DNA of 64,000 nt. It comes from Branchiostoma floridae (taxonomy: Eukaryota; Chordata; Leptocardii; Amphioxiformes; Branchiostomatidae). Shown here in pieces: positions 1 to 11,100 of the stretch. The translations under genes and the position numbers were made by a program. The notes beneath the pieces are model-generated. The model was not told the DNA's origin. It saw nothing but the letters and a program-made list of their open reading frames with translations, and did no database searches. The stretch spans positions 62,001 to 126,000 of the forward strand of contig NC_049987.1 of NCBI RefSeq assembly GCF_000003815.2, given 5' to 3'. Positions within the stretch are counted from its first letter, which is position 1. The number at the start of each line of letters is the position of its first letter.

Positions 1-570
1 TTTTAATCAATACCTAAGGTATGTACATACCAAAAATAATGCAAATCCACCAACCCCTCCTAGACTTATACTCTACCAAAGATAATGACAAAATCGCCCG
101 GTGCAGTACAAAACAAGCCGCCAGGAGGCCAAAATTTGCACTACTCAATCCCTGCCCAGAGACGTATCCACTACCCAAAAATCGTAAACCTGACACTTCA
201 GGATAACTATAACGCCAACTTCGACACTCCGCTGCAGTACCGCAACTTGTCGCCAGGATGCCCATTATCGAACTTGACCGTCGTTTTCCAAACCCCTAAA
301 TAACTACCGAATATAATGCAAAACGATCCACAGCGTCAAAAGTTATCTTGCACGCAAATACACACACACACACACTCACCCCGCTGCACTCACGACAGAA
401 AGCGCCAACAGTACCATTTTCGTACAAAACCTTGCTATACGCAACCGCAACTCAAATACCAAATATCGTGACATTCCATCCACAGCTACCAAAGTTATTT
501 GAGATTGACCTATATACTGGGACACAAAAAAATGTTCTAACCATAACATGACCTTCTTGGCGAAGGTAAA
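1..570 (-). repeat. (TG)-containing dispersed repeat, reverse copy
   Basis: Divergent antisense copy of the repeat family best seen at 47266-47940. Shared marks include a CA run (360-376), the antisense form of GATATTTGGT (CCAAATATCG, 461-470), CTGCAGTACCGCAACT and a final CTTCTTGGCGAAGG. The closest relative in the window is 51010-51425, which has the same ending. Confidence 0.6.
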
Positions 571-1493
571 AACAAAACCTAGACAAATTTTTACGTGATG
601 AAATGACTAAAATCAAGGAGCTTTTATCAAAAGCTCCTTGCTAAAATACAACTGTTTGAAACACTACAAAGATAAACTAGGGCACGATGTTGCAAATATG
701 ACAAATTGTACCGCATCGCGACTCGCCGTGTTGTTGATGTTATTGACCCTCCGGCCCGTGCGAGGCAGCGGCAGTTTGCTAGCGGAATTCTTAGGCAGAA
801 ATATAAGTTTTAAGCCCATAAACTACAAAATGTTTGGTTTGTATATGTAGGGAACACATATGCACACATAATATTTGATTTCCGTGATGTTTAACCTGGT
901 AATTCGTGGTATTACGTGGTATTTCGTGGGATTACGTCTTTTAGTACTACCAAGTGTTGTGCGGTGTTTTTTAAAGCTATTCTGTGTCCGCCACAGTACT
1001 TTATTGTATACTGTGATCTTGTGTGACAATATGTTAACACACATGTTCATATAACCTCATAATGTAGTCGATACATCCCACAGTGTACAGGGATGTCCAG
1101 GCATTGTGGGGTTCAAATTGTACATGTTAAAGCTAACGACAAACAACAACAACAACGTTATACTACGAAGTTATTTGCGCTCAAATTTGAAATATTCTAA
1201 GAATTTTCAGATTTACTACTTTTTGACACTTTTGTGTCATTATTTCACGTTTGCATCGTAAAGGATTTGCCTACAAACATTTTGCTCTAAGGAACACAGA
1301 CACAGGAACCAGCCACCTGTGCCCATCTGTTTGTTGGAAGATCACAATTTTGATACATCATGCTTATGTGGTGCAATGATTTCGCAGCATCTCTCCCGAA
1401 TAATATAATAGTATGCAATGCTTGATTGAACTAACAATGTAAAGAAAAAGTAGGAAAAGCTATTTATTGTTTTGTTCAAATATTACGTAGTAT

Positions 1494-1988
1494 CATTCAT
1501 TCATTCATTTGTCCCATAGCCTTTTAATCAGCCGTAGGGGCAGCACAACATGTTGTGCTGTATCAATAGGCATTTTATTTTTAGTCCCCTGGCGGCGCCT
1601 ATCTCCTCTCCGGGGCATGGTGAATGATGTAATCACCGTGTGGCTGATACGACACGAAGGTTCGCCAGGCCTCCGCCCGGGTGATTTGTAGTAAATCACC
1701 AACTCCAGACAGAATGGTTTGCTCCATCCACACCGCACCATCGCACGTGTGGGGGTTCTTTAACGTGCATGGGGTATGGCTCTCCCCAGACACGGGACCT
1801 CCATTTAACGTCCTATCCGTGGGACGACCTCAGCCGAAGCCAGGTACTCACTCTCACCTGAGTAAAGTGGGGACAGTCATGTAAAGTGCCTTTCCCAAGG
1901 GCACAAGATCGGTGGCACGGCAGGCGGATTCGAACCTGCCACCTCTCGGTGCAGATCCGCACATGCTACCACTGCGCCACGCGGTCCC
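1494..1988 (-). mobile_element. tRNA-derived SINE, full length
   Basis: On the - strand it begins with a tRNA-like head containing an A box (TGGCGCAGTGG, complement of 1969-1979) and B box (GGTTCGAATCC, complement of 1926-1936). A body containing TTGGGAAAGGCACTTTACAT follows, and it ends in an (ATGA)n tail at 1494-1510. This is the structure of a LINE-mobilised SINE. Two partial relatives occur at 15385-15612 and 52585-52830. Confidence 0.8.
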
Positions 1989-2370
1989 ACCCACGTAGTA
2001 TACCTTTAAGAAAAAAAAGTCGGAAAAGTATATCAGGGCTTGCATTTGGAACTGTGAAGATTTATCGACAGACTGCAACTTACTTTCTTGTGATTCCCAT
2101 CATTCTATTAACTTAGTTACTCAAAATGTCATACTCATAGCAAGGATGTTTGATAGTGTATTAATGTTTCTGTGAGTAAAGTACTAGTGCCTGTCTTGTC
2201 CAGAGGCTGCCCAGGCATGACAGTGGAAACCTACCGCCAACCCTGGTCATTAGTCTTTTCGTCGATAGTCCATTTATGCCCTAGTTCTTTCATCCTTGGC
2301 ATGGAGATTTTGTCAGTTGATCTATATATATACTGTATGCACATTTTGAAAGACATTAGGATATTCATAT

Positions 2371-2425
2371 TGGTGAGTCACCAATAATGGTGAATTTTGG
2401 TGAGTCACCAATAATGGTGAATTTA
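2371..2425. repeat. Tandem 27-bp repeat with AP-1-like sites
   Basis: Two copies of TGGTGAGTCACCAATAATGG plus TGAATTT. Each copy contains TGAGTCA, the consensus AP-1 site, at 2374-2380 and 2401-2407. It lies 5.6 kb upstream of the first visible coding exon. A regulatory role is only a possibility. Confidence 0.55.
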
Positions 2426-3124
2426 CATTAATATATTGTGGTCAGAGTATGGCGCCGTCCAACTGAGGTCTGAGCAACTACTTTCCCGAATATAATAGTT
2501 AATACCAGTGCCAAAGGGCTCCTTTAGAGTGCTATAGATGATTTGATGGAACATCTCTCTAACTTTTATAATGTTGCCAGCAGGGAGGCGCTCTCTTGAG
2601 GGGTTTTGTTCCACAATTTGTGGCTAATGACAGACATTGTTTGCATGACTTGACTTGACTCATGTCCTGTGCCACTCCTTCCCCGCCACCGGAACCACTG
2701 TGGCTGCCCAGAATTCCCTGTACAGAATCACATTTTCCATGCTGTAAGTTTGCATGAGATGGTCATCTAATTTACATTAATCAGCTGTTTTCCAATAAAA
2801 TTCTTATCCTTTTCATCAACAGGTTCTATGAGCCCCCCCGGTTTTCAAGGTTTTTGTATGGGAGCACATTATATAATGTATGTGGATTTGTATGGGTCCA
2901 TTATACAATGAGTCTTCTCAGAAATGATTCCAACCAATATCCGCCTAATACTTTCCAGGCTATTGTACATGTGTCATTATTGAACAACTCTTTAAAAGTT
3001 AAAGCAAAGATAGCATCCGTTATCATAATACTGCCACTAATCATAATGCCGCCAAATAAATCAGCGATGAATTTGTTTCTTTTTCTTTGATGATAATGAA
3101 AGTAAAATTGTAATGTCATTGATA

Positions 3125-4160
3125 TTGTTATCTAGGTTTAGTGGTAAGTATAGCTGGCACTTTCAAGGCCAATAACAAACATTTAAGTAAGAAGGTTTTA
3201 AAATCTTTGTTTAGCATCAGACAGTCGCTTGACAAAGCCGACGCCTCGCTAGCGGTTAAAAACAAGCTTTTCGACTCCTGTATTGAACCCATCTTACTGT
3301 ATGGGTCCAAAATGAGGGGGTGTTTCAAAAGGCCCAAATTTGTACATTTGAAATTATGCAAACATTCACTCAATATTCCAAAAACAGTCATTAATTGCTA
3401 ACACAGACAGAACTAGGGAGGTACTCTTTCATTTGGAGGCCTCCCTAAATGCCATCAAGTATTTGACCCCATTCATACTACATAAGTTCACCCAATCGGA
3501 TTTCGTGCCAAAACCACCGAAGTGGGATTTATGTGGCCTAGTATGAACGGTCGAATTCCCATCGAAGCAGGCTTCAAGAACCTCTGGGAGGTGGTTTCAT
3601 TGTGGCTCGGGCGATTCTAGTATGAACGCAAATGTGGCTTGAAGCCGGCTTGGTTTGCATATTGACCCAGTCATGGGACACGTCGTCATATGAAAATTTG
3701 GGTATTTCCGCGCTAAAGTAGCTTTGCTGGATTATTTCGTGGATCCTATGACAGACACATGGCGAGTTTTGAGTCTGAACAGATGGAAAGACAAATTGGG
3801 TACTTCGTGGAACCTGTTAAGAAAAATTAAAGACTAAAAAAACAACTGGAAGAACAGATACTAGGTACATAAGACGCATCATTCTACGCTGAGGCCCACC
3901 AGGTCTGGTGATAATGCCGACTGGGGAGGGGGGAGCTGAATGACAATGAATGTTGCTTGAACCAGTTTGCTATTGGACGCGATTTTTTAATAATCGTCGC
4001 GCGCAATCACATCATGGTGAGAAGTATCTGTGGTATGCGACTTACCTGATTCCGATTTGGCAAGCTTAGTATGAACGGGGTCTTTCATTCGACTTTGTAA
4101 GAACATGCCAGCTGACAGCCTTCAACTTCAAGCAGATGCTCTCTTGTGCTAATTAGATTT
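3125..4160 (+). mobile_element. LINE reverse-transcriptase C-terminal fragment, split by a MITE
   Basis: From about 3140 the reading ADASLAVKNKLFDSCIEPIL, then LYGSKMRG...LKLCKHSLNIPK, is the thumb/C-terminal region of non-LTR reverse transcriptases (compare ILLYGSEIWG...K.CK.ILG). After frame changes it runs to NAIKY at 3464, is interrupted by the element 3465-4082, and resumes in frame as IRLCKNMPADSLQ before a stop at about 4153. Confidence 0.65.
3465..4082. mobile_element. 618-bp MITE inserted in LINE, 3-bp duplication
   Basis: Ends are GACCCCATTCATACTA and TAGTATGAACGGGGTC, inverted with one mismatch. The TTT at 3462-3464 is repeated at 4083-4085 as a target-site duplication. Removing the element and one TTT restores an open LINE reading frame across the site. 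Internal AGTATGAACG copies occur near 3540 and 3617. No coding capacity was seen. A 3-bp duplication fits PIF/Harbinger-type elements. Confidence 0.8.
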
Positions 4161-4563
4161 AGAAGCATCAGGTGCTATAAGTTTCTTATGTAATGTTACG
4201 CAACTCTCTAGAGAAATGTGACCATGCTTTCATCTGGCAAAATGCCCAGTCAACTCTCTCAAGTAGATTGACTCTTCAGATACTTGAATAGTAAAGAGAA
4301 ATTTATATTCATTACAGCTTTTGATAAACCAACATACCATACAGCTAGCTACATTTGTGCAATTACCAAGAAGCAAGAGGAAGTTGAATGTATAAGTAGA
4401 TTAATAATAAGTAGATTAGACGTCAGGGCTCGAGATACTTTTTTCTGGCAGGTGGCATTAAAAATTACCTGCACCAGACAATTTTACCTGCACTAATCTG
4501 AATTTAGGAAGTATGGATCATACTTAAATTGTTCAGGAACCATTATTATATACTTAATAGGTA

Positions 4564-6442
4564 CCGTATATTCTCGAATAAAGTACGCACTTTTTTAACT
4601 TTTCAAAATAGAAAAGGTGCTACAAGTTGTTGCCAAAGTTGGGGTGCGTACTTTATTTGAGGTCACTGCACAGAGAAATGGTAAAAAAAGCCTAAAATAA
4701 AGCAAGGTGGAGCTACACTTCTAGTAATGTTTCAAAACATGCACATTGTTGTTGTCTTGTAGTTGTCTAAACATGAAACAAAGAAATTGTCTAAACATGA
4801 TTTACATAAGAGTGGCATTTGGTAAATGCCACTGTCTTAGCGGCCATAAGGATGGTACACACGTGGCTGTCAGCCTTAGACTCAAGACGTCACGCAGCAG
4901 TCCTTGCTTTGTTCGCTGACATGAGCAAAGCATTTGATAGAGTGAACCATTTAATTCTCCTCCAACGAGTGAACGACGTGGTGACCAATCCACGCATGGT
5001 AGCCTGGATACAGAACTATCTGCAGGGCCGTACCCAGAGAGTGGTTGCTAACGGTAAAGTCAGCGAGTGGAGAGTACTCACTTCGGGGGTACCTCAGGGA
5101 GGTGTACTGTCACCCTACCTTTTCCTCCTGTTCATGAGTACTCGAGACGTAGTCTACAGCGACACTCTTGATGTCGGCTACGCGGACGACGTGGGTTTGT
5201 CCAGGTCTATCTCCCTGGAGAAGGATCGCGTGGATAACAGTATGAGAGAGGAAGCGCTACAGCTTGATTCCTGGGCGGAGTGCAACGACATGCTGCTAAA
5301 TGGCAAAAAAAGTCAGTCTCTGTTGATCTGTTTCAGCAGAAACATTCCACTTTTACCGCCACTCTCTCTCGGCGGTGAACCTGTACCATTCTCAAGGGTC
5401 GCAAAAGGCCTCGGGTTCATCTTCGACTGCAAGCTGTCATGGCACGATCATGTACAATCCCTCGTTTCAAAAGCATCGAGCAGGCTGCACTATCTCAGAC
5501 TACTTACTAAACAGGGGATGTGCGTGGCTGACCTGGTTCAGATTTACCTGTCACTTATTCGTAGCGTTCTTGAATATGGTCACGTTCTGCTGGTAGGTTG
5601 CAGCAAAGAACAATCGGACAGTATGGAACGTGTACAGAAACGGGCCCTCCGTATCATCTCTCTCGGGGGTAGGCGATCAGTTCCCAACTTACCTTCCTTA
5701 AAGGAAAGGAGAGAAGCTGCTGCAGTAAAGCTCTTTAAGGACATGTTAAGACCCGAACATCCACTGCACGATCTTGTGCCTCCTCAGAGACGCACAGTTA
5801 CTGGCAGGCAACTGAGGAATAAGAACGCGTTCACTCTCCCCAAGGCAAGAACTGACAGACTGAAACAGTCGTTCCTCCACACTGCAGTCAGACTTTATAA
5901 TGACTCTATTTCCTAGCATTACCATCAGCCTGTGAGTTCGGATCTATGCTTAGTGTTTGTTAATATAGTATGTATTTTTGTTTGTTGACATTCTGCACGT
6001 ATAAGTTTCTCTGTAACAAACCTACGCAATTCAGGGTTTACCATGTGTGTATTTCCCTGCCTATGTACGTTTGAGGAAGAAATAAATAAATAAAATAATT
6101 TGCATACAATCCTTTTGAGTTAGTGACTTTGACTTGTACAACTGGTTTTTCCTGATTTCTTCTACCAGTTCTCAGTGATTTTTATAATTTGCAGTAGGCA
6201 ATTCACAAGTTCATAGAGACAATGACAGTGTAAATGCAGGTTATTTCATGCAAAATAACCTGGGGAAAACATCATAAATTTGAATTTATCCAGTTAAAGG
6301 TCTGTTCAAAATTGGTGGAGAAGGGGTGCGTACTTTATTTGAGTTTTTCCATTTTACCTTTCCCAAAGATCTGTCTAAGACTTGTCCAAAATCAGGGGTG
6401 CGTACTTTAATTGGGGTGCGTACTTTATTCGAGAATATACGG
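4564..6442. mobile_element. TA-flanked TIR element carrying a LINE
   Basis: Perfect 27-bp inverted ends start CCGTATATTCTCGAATAAAG (4564-4590 and 6416-6442), flanked by TA on both sides. Subterminal repeats of GGGGTGCGTACTTTAWTTG occur inside both arms. TA duplication and end sequence fit a Tc1/mariner-pogo type MITE. The CR1-like LINE at 4808-6100 is inserted inside it. Confidence 0.8.
4808..6100 (+). mobile_element. 5'-truncated CR1-like LINE with open reverse-transcriptase frame
   Basis: An uninterrupted frame from 4810 to the stop at 5914-5916 encodes about 365 residues of reverse transcriptase. ADMSKAFD is at residues 33-40, GVPQGGVLSP at 90-99 and the catalytic YADD at 121-124, followed by the thumb motif YGHVLLVGC and KRALRIISLGG. 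The endonuclease and the first RT motifs are missing because of 5' truncation. The 3' end is an AAATA-type tail (about 6080-6096). The open frame and intact motifs suggest a recent insertion that is dead only by truncation. Confidence 0.85.
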
Positions 6443-6489
6443 TACATTTTGTAGTAACAGTCAATGCAGCTAATAATTTCCACATGCAC

Positions 6490-6680
6490 CTACACCAGGG
6501 GGGTTGACATCATCTTTATTGACATATAAACGCAACACATTTATAATCAACATATAAGATGAGTTTAAAAGAAGAAGAGACCTAGGCCGACCCCTTAATC
6601 AGAATGATAAAAATTCTGGAGGGCGCAAGGTAAAACTTAATGTGTGCAACCGACTATTTGATACAAATAGTATTGCACAA
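6490..6680 (-). mobile_element. Possible antisense LINE 3' end
   Basis: CATCTTTATTGACATATAAA near 6512 resembles the reverse of a LINE 3' UTR ending in CAATAAA. A similar stretch lies at 60898-60920. No protein is recognisable. Confidence 0.25.
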
Positions 6681-6829
6681 CGTTATTTATTAACAATAGA
6701 TTAATGTATATAACCTAGTACATGGACCAGTGCAGGTTAGGTGCAGGTAGACACCAGAAGTACCAGCACAGCTCCAATTTTACCTGCACTAATCTTGCAT
6801 ATGCAGGTGGTATTTCGAACCCTGGACGT

Positions 6830-7979
6830 ATATACTAGCATGCACATATAAATGTATATGATTGTTTCCATTGTTACATGTAAAACGGGAGAGGTCCATT
6901 TTCTGACAGGGCTCCAAATGAAAGCTTGTTGGAATCCCCTTATAAGATAGCTACGTAATCTTTGCTTTTTAAACCAAGCATTCTGATTTTGGAAGGCAAG
7001 GTTGACACGAATAGAAAGTAGGCCAAGCCTGTTCCAGTTCTGTGTGGTTTACAGTTATTGTAGAGATTTCTCAGCTGTATATCATAAAGTCAAATGTCAG
7101 ATAGATTGATAGCCCTCACTCACAGACTCTGAGGCTTTCAATAAATGTAATTGTATCACCGTCAAAAAGTAGGGCACTGACTTGTTCCAACCCTATGAAG
7201 TGTGGTAGGTGTGGTTGGCTTGTATTCTTTAGCTTTACAGTTTACTCAGGTGAATACAGGTATGTTTAAGTATGGGTGTGGTGTTATGGTCATAGCACAA
7301 CCACAATCACTCCATGACGTAAAGCCAGAGGCTTGCTTGGTAGACAAACAAAACTAGCTCACGACTTCTCAGAAGAGCTGTGCACCCAACCTAAAGCACA
7401 ACAAATACATTTTGGGTATGGACATAGAAAAAAGAAGAATGTCAGAAAAACCTAATTTCAAACCTACTGAATTAATGCTCTTCTGAGGGGCTCTTATTCT
7501 GAATGGAGCTCTTCAGAAATCGTTACAGGGATACGGTTACTTGCTTTGAGATCTTTGCAAGGCCAATTTTTTTACCCTGAGATCGTGGTGGTATGATTGT
7601 GGAGATCAGCAAGGTTAAGTTGAAAATGCACAAATTTAACAGTTTTGGTACTTTTGGATATTGATGAATGCAAATTCAAATTCTTTGACAAGTTCTATGA
7701 GTATGATAGACATTTTGTTATCTTTCTACCACTTAGATGTCAAGAATATGGTGTATACTTGTATACTTTGATAGCTTTATATGTAAACCTACAAAATGGG
7801 TGCACCAACAGGAAAAAATTGGGTTCACAGCTCCAATTTTGGGTGCACCAAGGTGAGCCTTGGTGGACATCACCCTTGACATTGAACTCAGAGCTATAGA
7901 TATTTTGAGGCATGCTCATTAAGTTACACTTACAGGTAGGTAAAATGTTTGACAAATTACTATCTTCATCCCTCCCTAG
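6830..7979. other. Upstream non-coding sequence
   Basis: No coding exon, RNA gene or named repeat recognised. Any 5' UTR exon and promoter of the convertase gene could lie here or further upstream. I see no clear TATA box or CpG-rich core. Confidence 0.4.
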
Positions 7980-8149
7980 GCTCCACCATGGCAGGATGTG
8001 CAGTAGTAGTAGTACTGCTGCTGTGTATGGTACATTTCAGCCAGACTTCAGAGTCACACTACACTAACTACTGGGTGGTACGGGTATCCGGCGGGGAGAC
8101 AGCCGCCCGCCATGTGGCTGCTAGGAACGGCTTCACATACCTCCATAAG
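7980..8149 (+). CDS. Exon 1: signal peptide and start of prodomain
   Basis: Coding begins at ATG 7988 in a good Kozak context (CCACCATGG). The 54 codons start with a hydrophobic signal peptide ([17 protein letters not shown]), then YWVVRVSGG and [11 protein letters not shown]. These match the beginning of the convertase prodomain (the xxWAVRIPGG / HGFxNLG region of furin). The donor is AAG|GTACGT, phase 0. Just upstream, 7960-7979 is a pyrimidine tract ending in CCCTAG, which looks like a 3' splice site, so 7980-7987 is probably the end of a 5' UTR that starts in a further upstream exon I could not find. Confidence 0.9.
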
Positions 8150-11100
8150 GTACGTACATTTGTACATTAGGCCTAGGAAAAAAAATGTTGTGTTTCCTGT
8201 AACAGTCCTGAAAAAATTAGGGTCGGTAGGTAGGGATAATCTTTTTTTTTTTTTTTTTTTTTTTTTTAGACATGGTACCTGGCTTGAAAACTGGCAACAC
8301 ATTGGCCAAAAGCATTATTTCTTAAGCTGGGAACTGTGGTGGTGTCCATGTCAATATCTATCCATACACTTTGTTACATAGAAATGTACATTTATATTGT
8401 ATGCTTCTGATGTCATCTTGCCGGCTCATAATCTTCATCTTCTGCTTTAGGGAAAGCTATCACTTATACACAGAAACTAACTCTTATACAAGGATATAAA
8501 TTGCCAACAAAACATTGGGCATAGGTCCCCACTAGGACCCCTTACCAAGGGCCAACAGTCTGCCTTCAAGCTCAACAAGTGGAACAGTATACACAACTCC
8601 AAGTCATGTATTTCCTGCTTGGAACTTGAGGCAAGTTACCATGAAAAATGTAGAAAACATTGGGCAAAGCATCCTAACTTAACTTTTATCATCTTGATCA
8701 TGTTAGTTAGAAAAAAAATCAACAACAAATTTTATCTAAGTTTGCCTATAGAAATAAGAATAAAAACCTTGCTGGAATTATTGGCTCTCTGAGTTAATAA
8801 AAATCTATACAGACTAAATACATTTCATGGTCAACTGGTGCAGATGGAAAAAAATACAAATACTTGCACTCCCCCAAAAAATACATGCACAACCAAAAGT
8901 ACTATACCATAAACCATATATTAATTATCTTTTTTTTGTTACATGTACAATTGTTTGTTAGCAAAAAATTAGATGCAATTTGATAAAACCTCCTTGGAAA
9001 AACTCACATGCAACATTATTACCAGTACAAGTGCTGTCAAGCCTGCATTTCCCCCCAAATAAGATAGGGGCGCTGCTGTACATAAAACAAAATGGCGGCT
9101 CTCGGTTTGTTTACTTCATTTCGGACGGCTTTTGGGCGGACTTTTTTGCATTTCAGGCGTACCAAAATAGGTTAATTTTGGAGGTACAATAGTGAAAAAG
9201 CATTGTTTGTTTATTGAGTTGTTTGTTTGGGTGCTGATTTCTATGTTTCAGTTGAAAATTTACTGTGTGTTTGAGCACATGCTCCTGAGCTGAGTCATGC
9301 TTCTGAACTTCTACTACGTTTATACGTGTCCATGTGTATCTCATATTTACGATGATTTATGTGTTCCTAATTATGTTAACTGTGATTTATGAAGTAAACA
9401 GAGGTAATTGATGTTATTTGGACTTTTTCTACTGCACTAGGAATTAGCAGAACATGTTCAAAAACCGATTCTATAACGATGCATCACTCGAAAGCTCCTT
9501 GCACAAATTCTCACATGGAAAATTCATGTCTGCCAGCCGGCCACCCAAAAAAAGTCTAGGGTCGGCAGGTTTTTCTAGGGTCGGTCGGGTTACAGGAAAC
9601 ACAACATTTTTTTTCCTAGGCCTTACTAGGGGTGGGTATCGGTACAAAAAAGTTAGGTATGTAGGTTTGACTGTGCAGGTCTAGAGGTCGGATCCAGGTC
9701 CGGACCTGACCTGACCTGGTGAAGTATCCAAACTTCTGGTGTTTTAAAATGTTATCTTTATGTTGACAAGATTAACTGCCTCTGTTAACTAACTAACCAA
9801 GCAAGGACGTTAGATAAGTATACGATGCCTGCCATGTCACCGATCTTGTGCCATTGGGAAGGTACTTTTCAGGACTCTCCTCACTTACATGTAGATGAGT
9901 AGTTAGCTGTAGCTAGTGACAGACCTTTGTTTGGGCATGTGTGCCTAAACCCACTTTCAGGTTCAGGTCCGGATTCAAATCCAGAGGTATAGGTCCAGGC
10001 CCTGAAACTGAAAACCATAAATCATCAAGAATATGTAACATCTATTACCATCATACCACCACGTTTACTGTGAGTTCGCAAACAATACTATATTTGACAA
10101 ATGATCAACGCATCATTTTCTTCAGTTTGCCACTTTTTTTAAAAATCTTTTTTTGTCTCTCTTGTCGTGCTAAAACGTAATATCGTAATTGTAACACACT
10201 GCGGAATTACACAGAGAACGGGCGCGTGGTTGGAAGGGGGTTCAATAATACCGCCAGGAAGAAACACGGCACAATTAACTGCCGCTACGTAGCTATATAC
10301 ATCCTATGTTGTTCCTTCCTTTCCTGTTAGTATTTGTACAAAAATTAAACAGAAACCTGCATGGGCATACAGAAAGTCATGAGAAAACGGACGTGTACTA
10401 TCAAGAATTTTCATTTAATCAAATCAAATCAAACTTTATTGAATCAACATGGCAGTCATCCAGACTGAATTGCGTTGAAATGACAGTGAAACAAGTTAAT
10501 AATACTTATATATTGGCAGTTAAAATCATATATAGTTAAAATAAAGATATAGGTAGTATACAATTTCTAAAACCATTTCGTGTGTCAATCTCTTAACGAC
10601 GTACATAACAACACAACAATAACAACTGAGTACATATATATTGCACATGATGGGGGCGAACGATATCGCACACAGTGACATGGGGCTCACTCTGACTAGT
10701 CTGAGTCTAGTAAGTCTCTCGCTGCCCTTGCCACAAACGACTTCCTATGTCTCTCGGTACGGCTGACTGGCAGTTTGTACGGCTTTCTGCGTCTCAGTTC
10801 ATATCGCGGGGGTGCCAGGGGTGTGAGGGATATTTCAGAATCCTTTTCAACTTGCGTAGAGACGCCTCCCTTCGCCTTGACTCAAGGGTTGGCAGATGGT
10901 TACAGGGTAAACCACATATCTTGAGGCATGTCTTTTGAACCTTTTCCAAGTCATCTGACAAACCATGTGGGAGACTGCCCCAGACAGGGGAGGCATACTC
11001 GAGCACCGGGCGGATGAAAGATATGTAAATTTGCAAAAGAACATCTGAAGGTAACCCAGCACGTCTCGCTACACGCAGGTAATGTATACGCAGTTGAGCC

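Larger units (their letters stand above)
4424..6824. mobile_element. Outer DNA transposon of a three-level nest
   Basis: Ends CAGGGCTCGAGAT and ATTTCGAACCCTG are inverted, flanked by GACGT at 4419-4423 and 6825-6829. A second copy in opposite orientation lies at 47113-48077. Without the inner insertion it would be about 520 bp. Repeated TGCAGGT motifs sit near both ends. hAT elements have similar CAGGG ends but 8-bp duplications; here I can only see 5 bp, so the superfamily is uncertain. Confidence 0.7.

Noticed and set aside
1917-1988. tRNA gene-like sequence on the - strand
   Set aside because: It continues directly into a SINE body and simple-repeat tail, so it is a SINE head and not a working tRNA gene.
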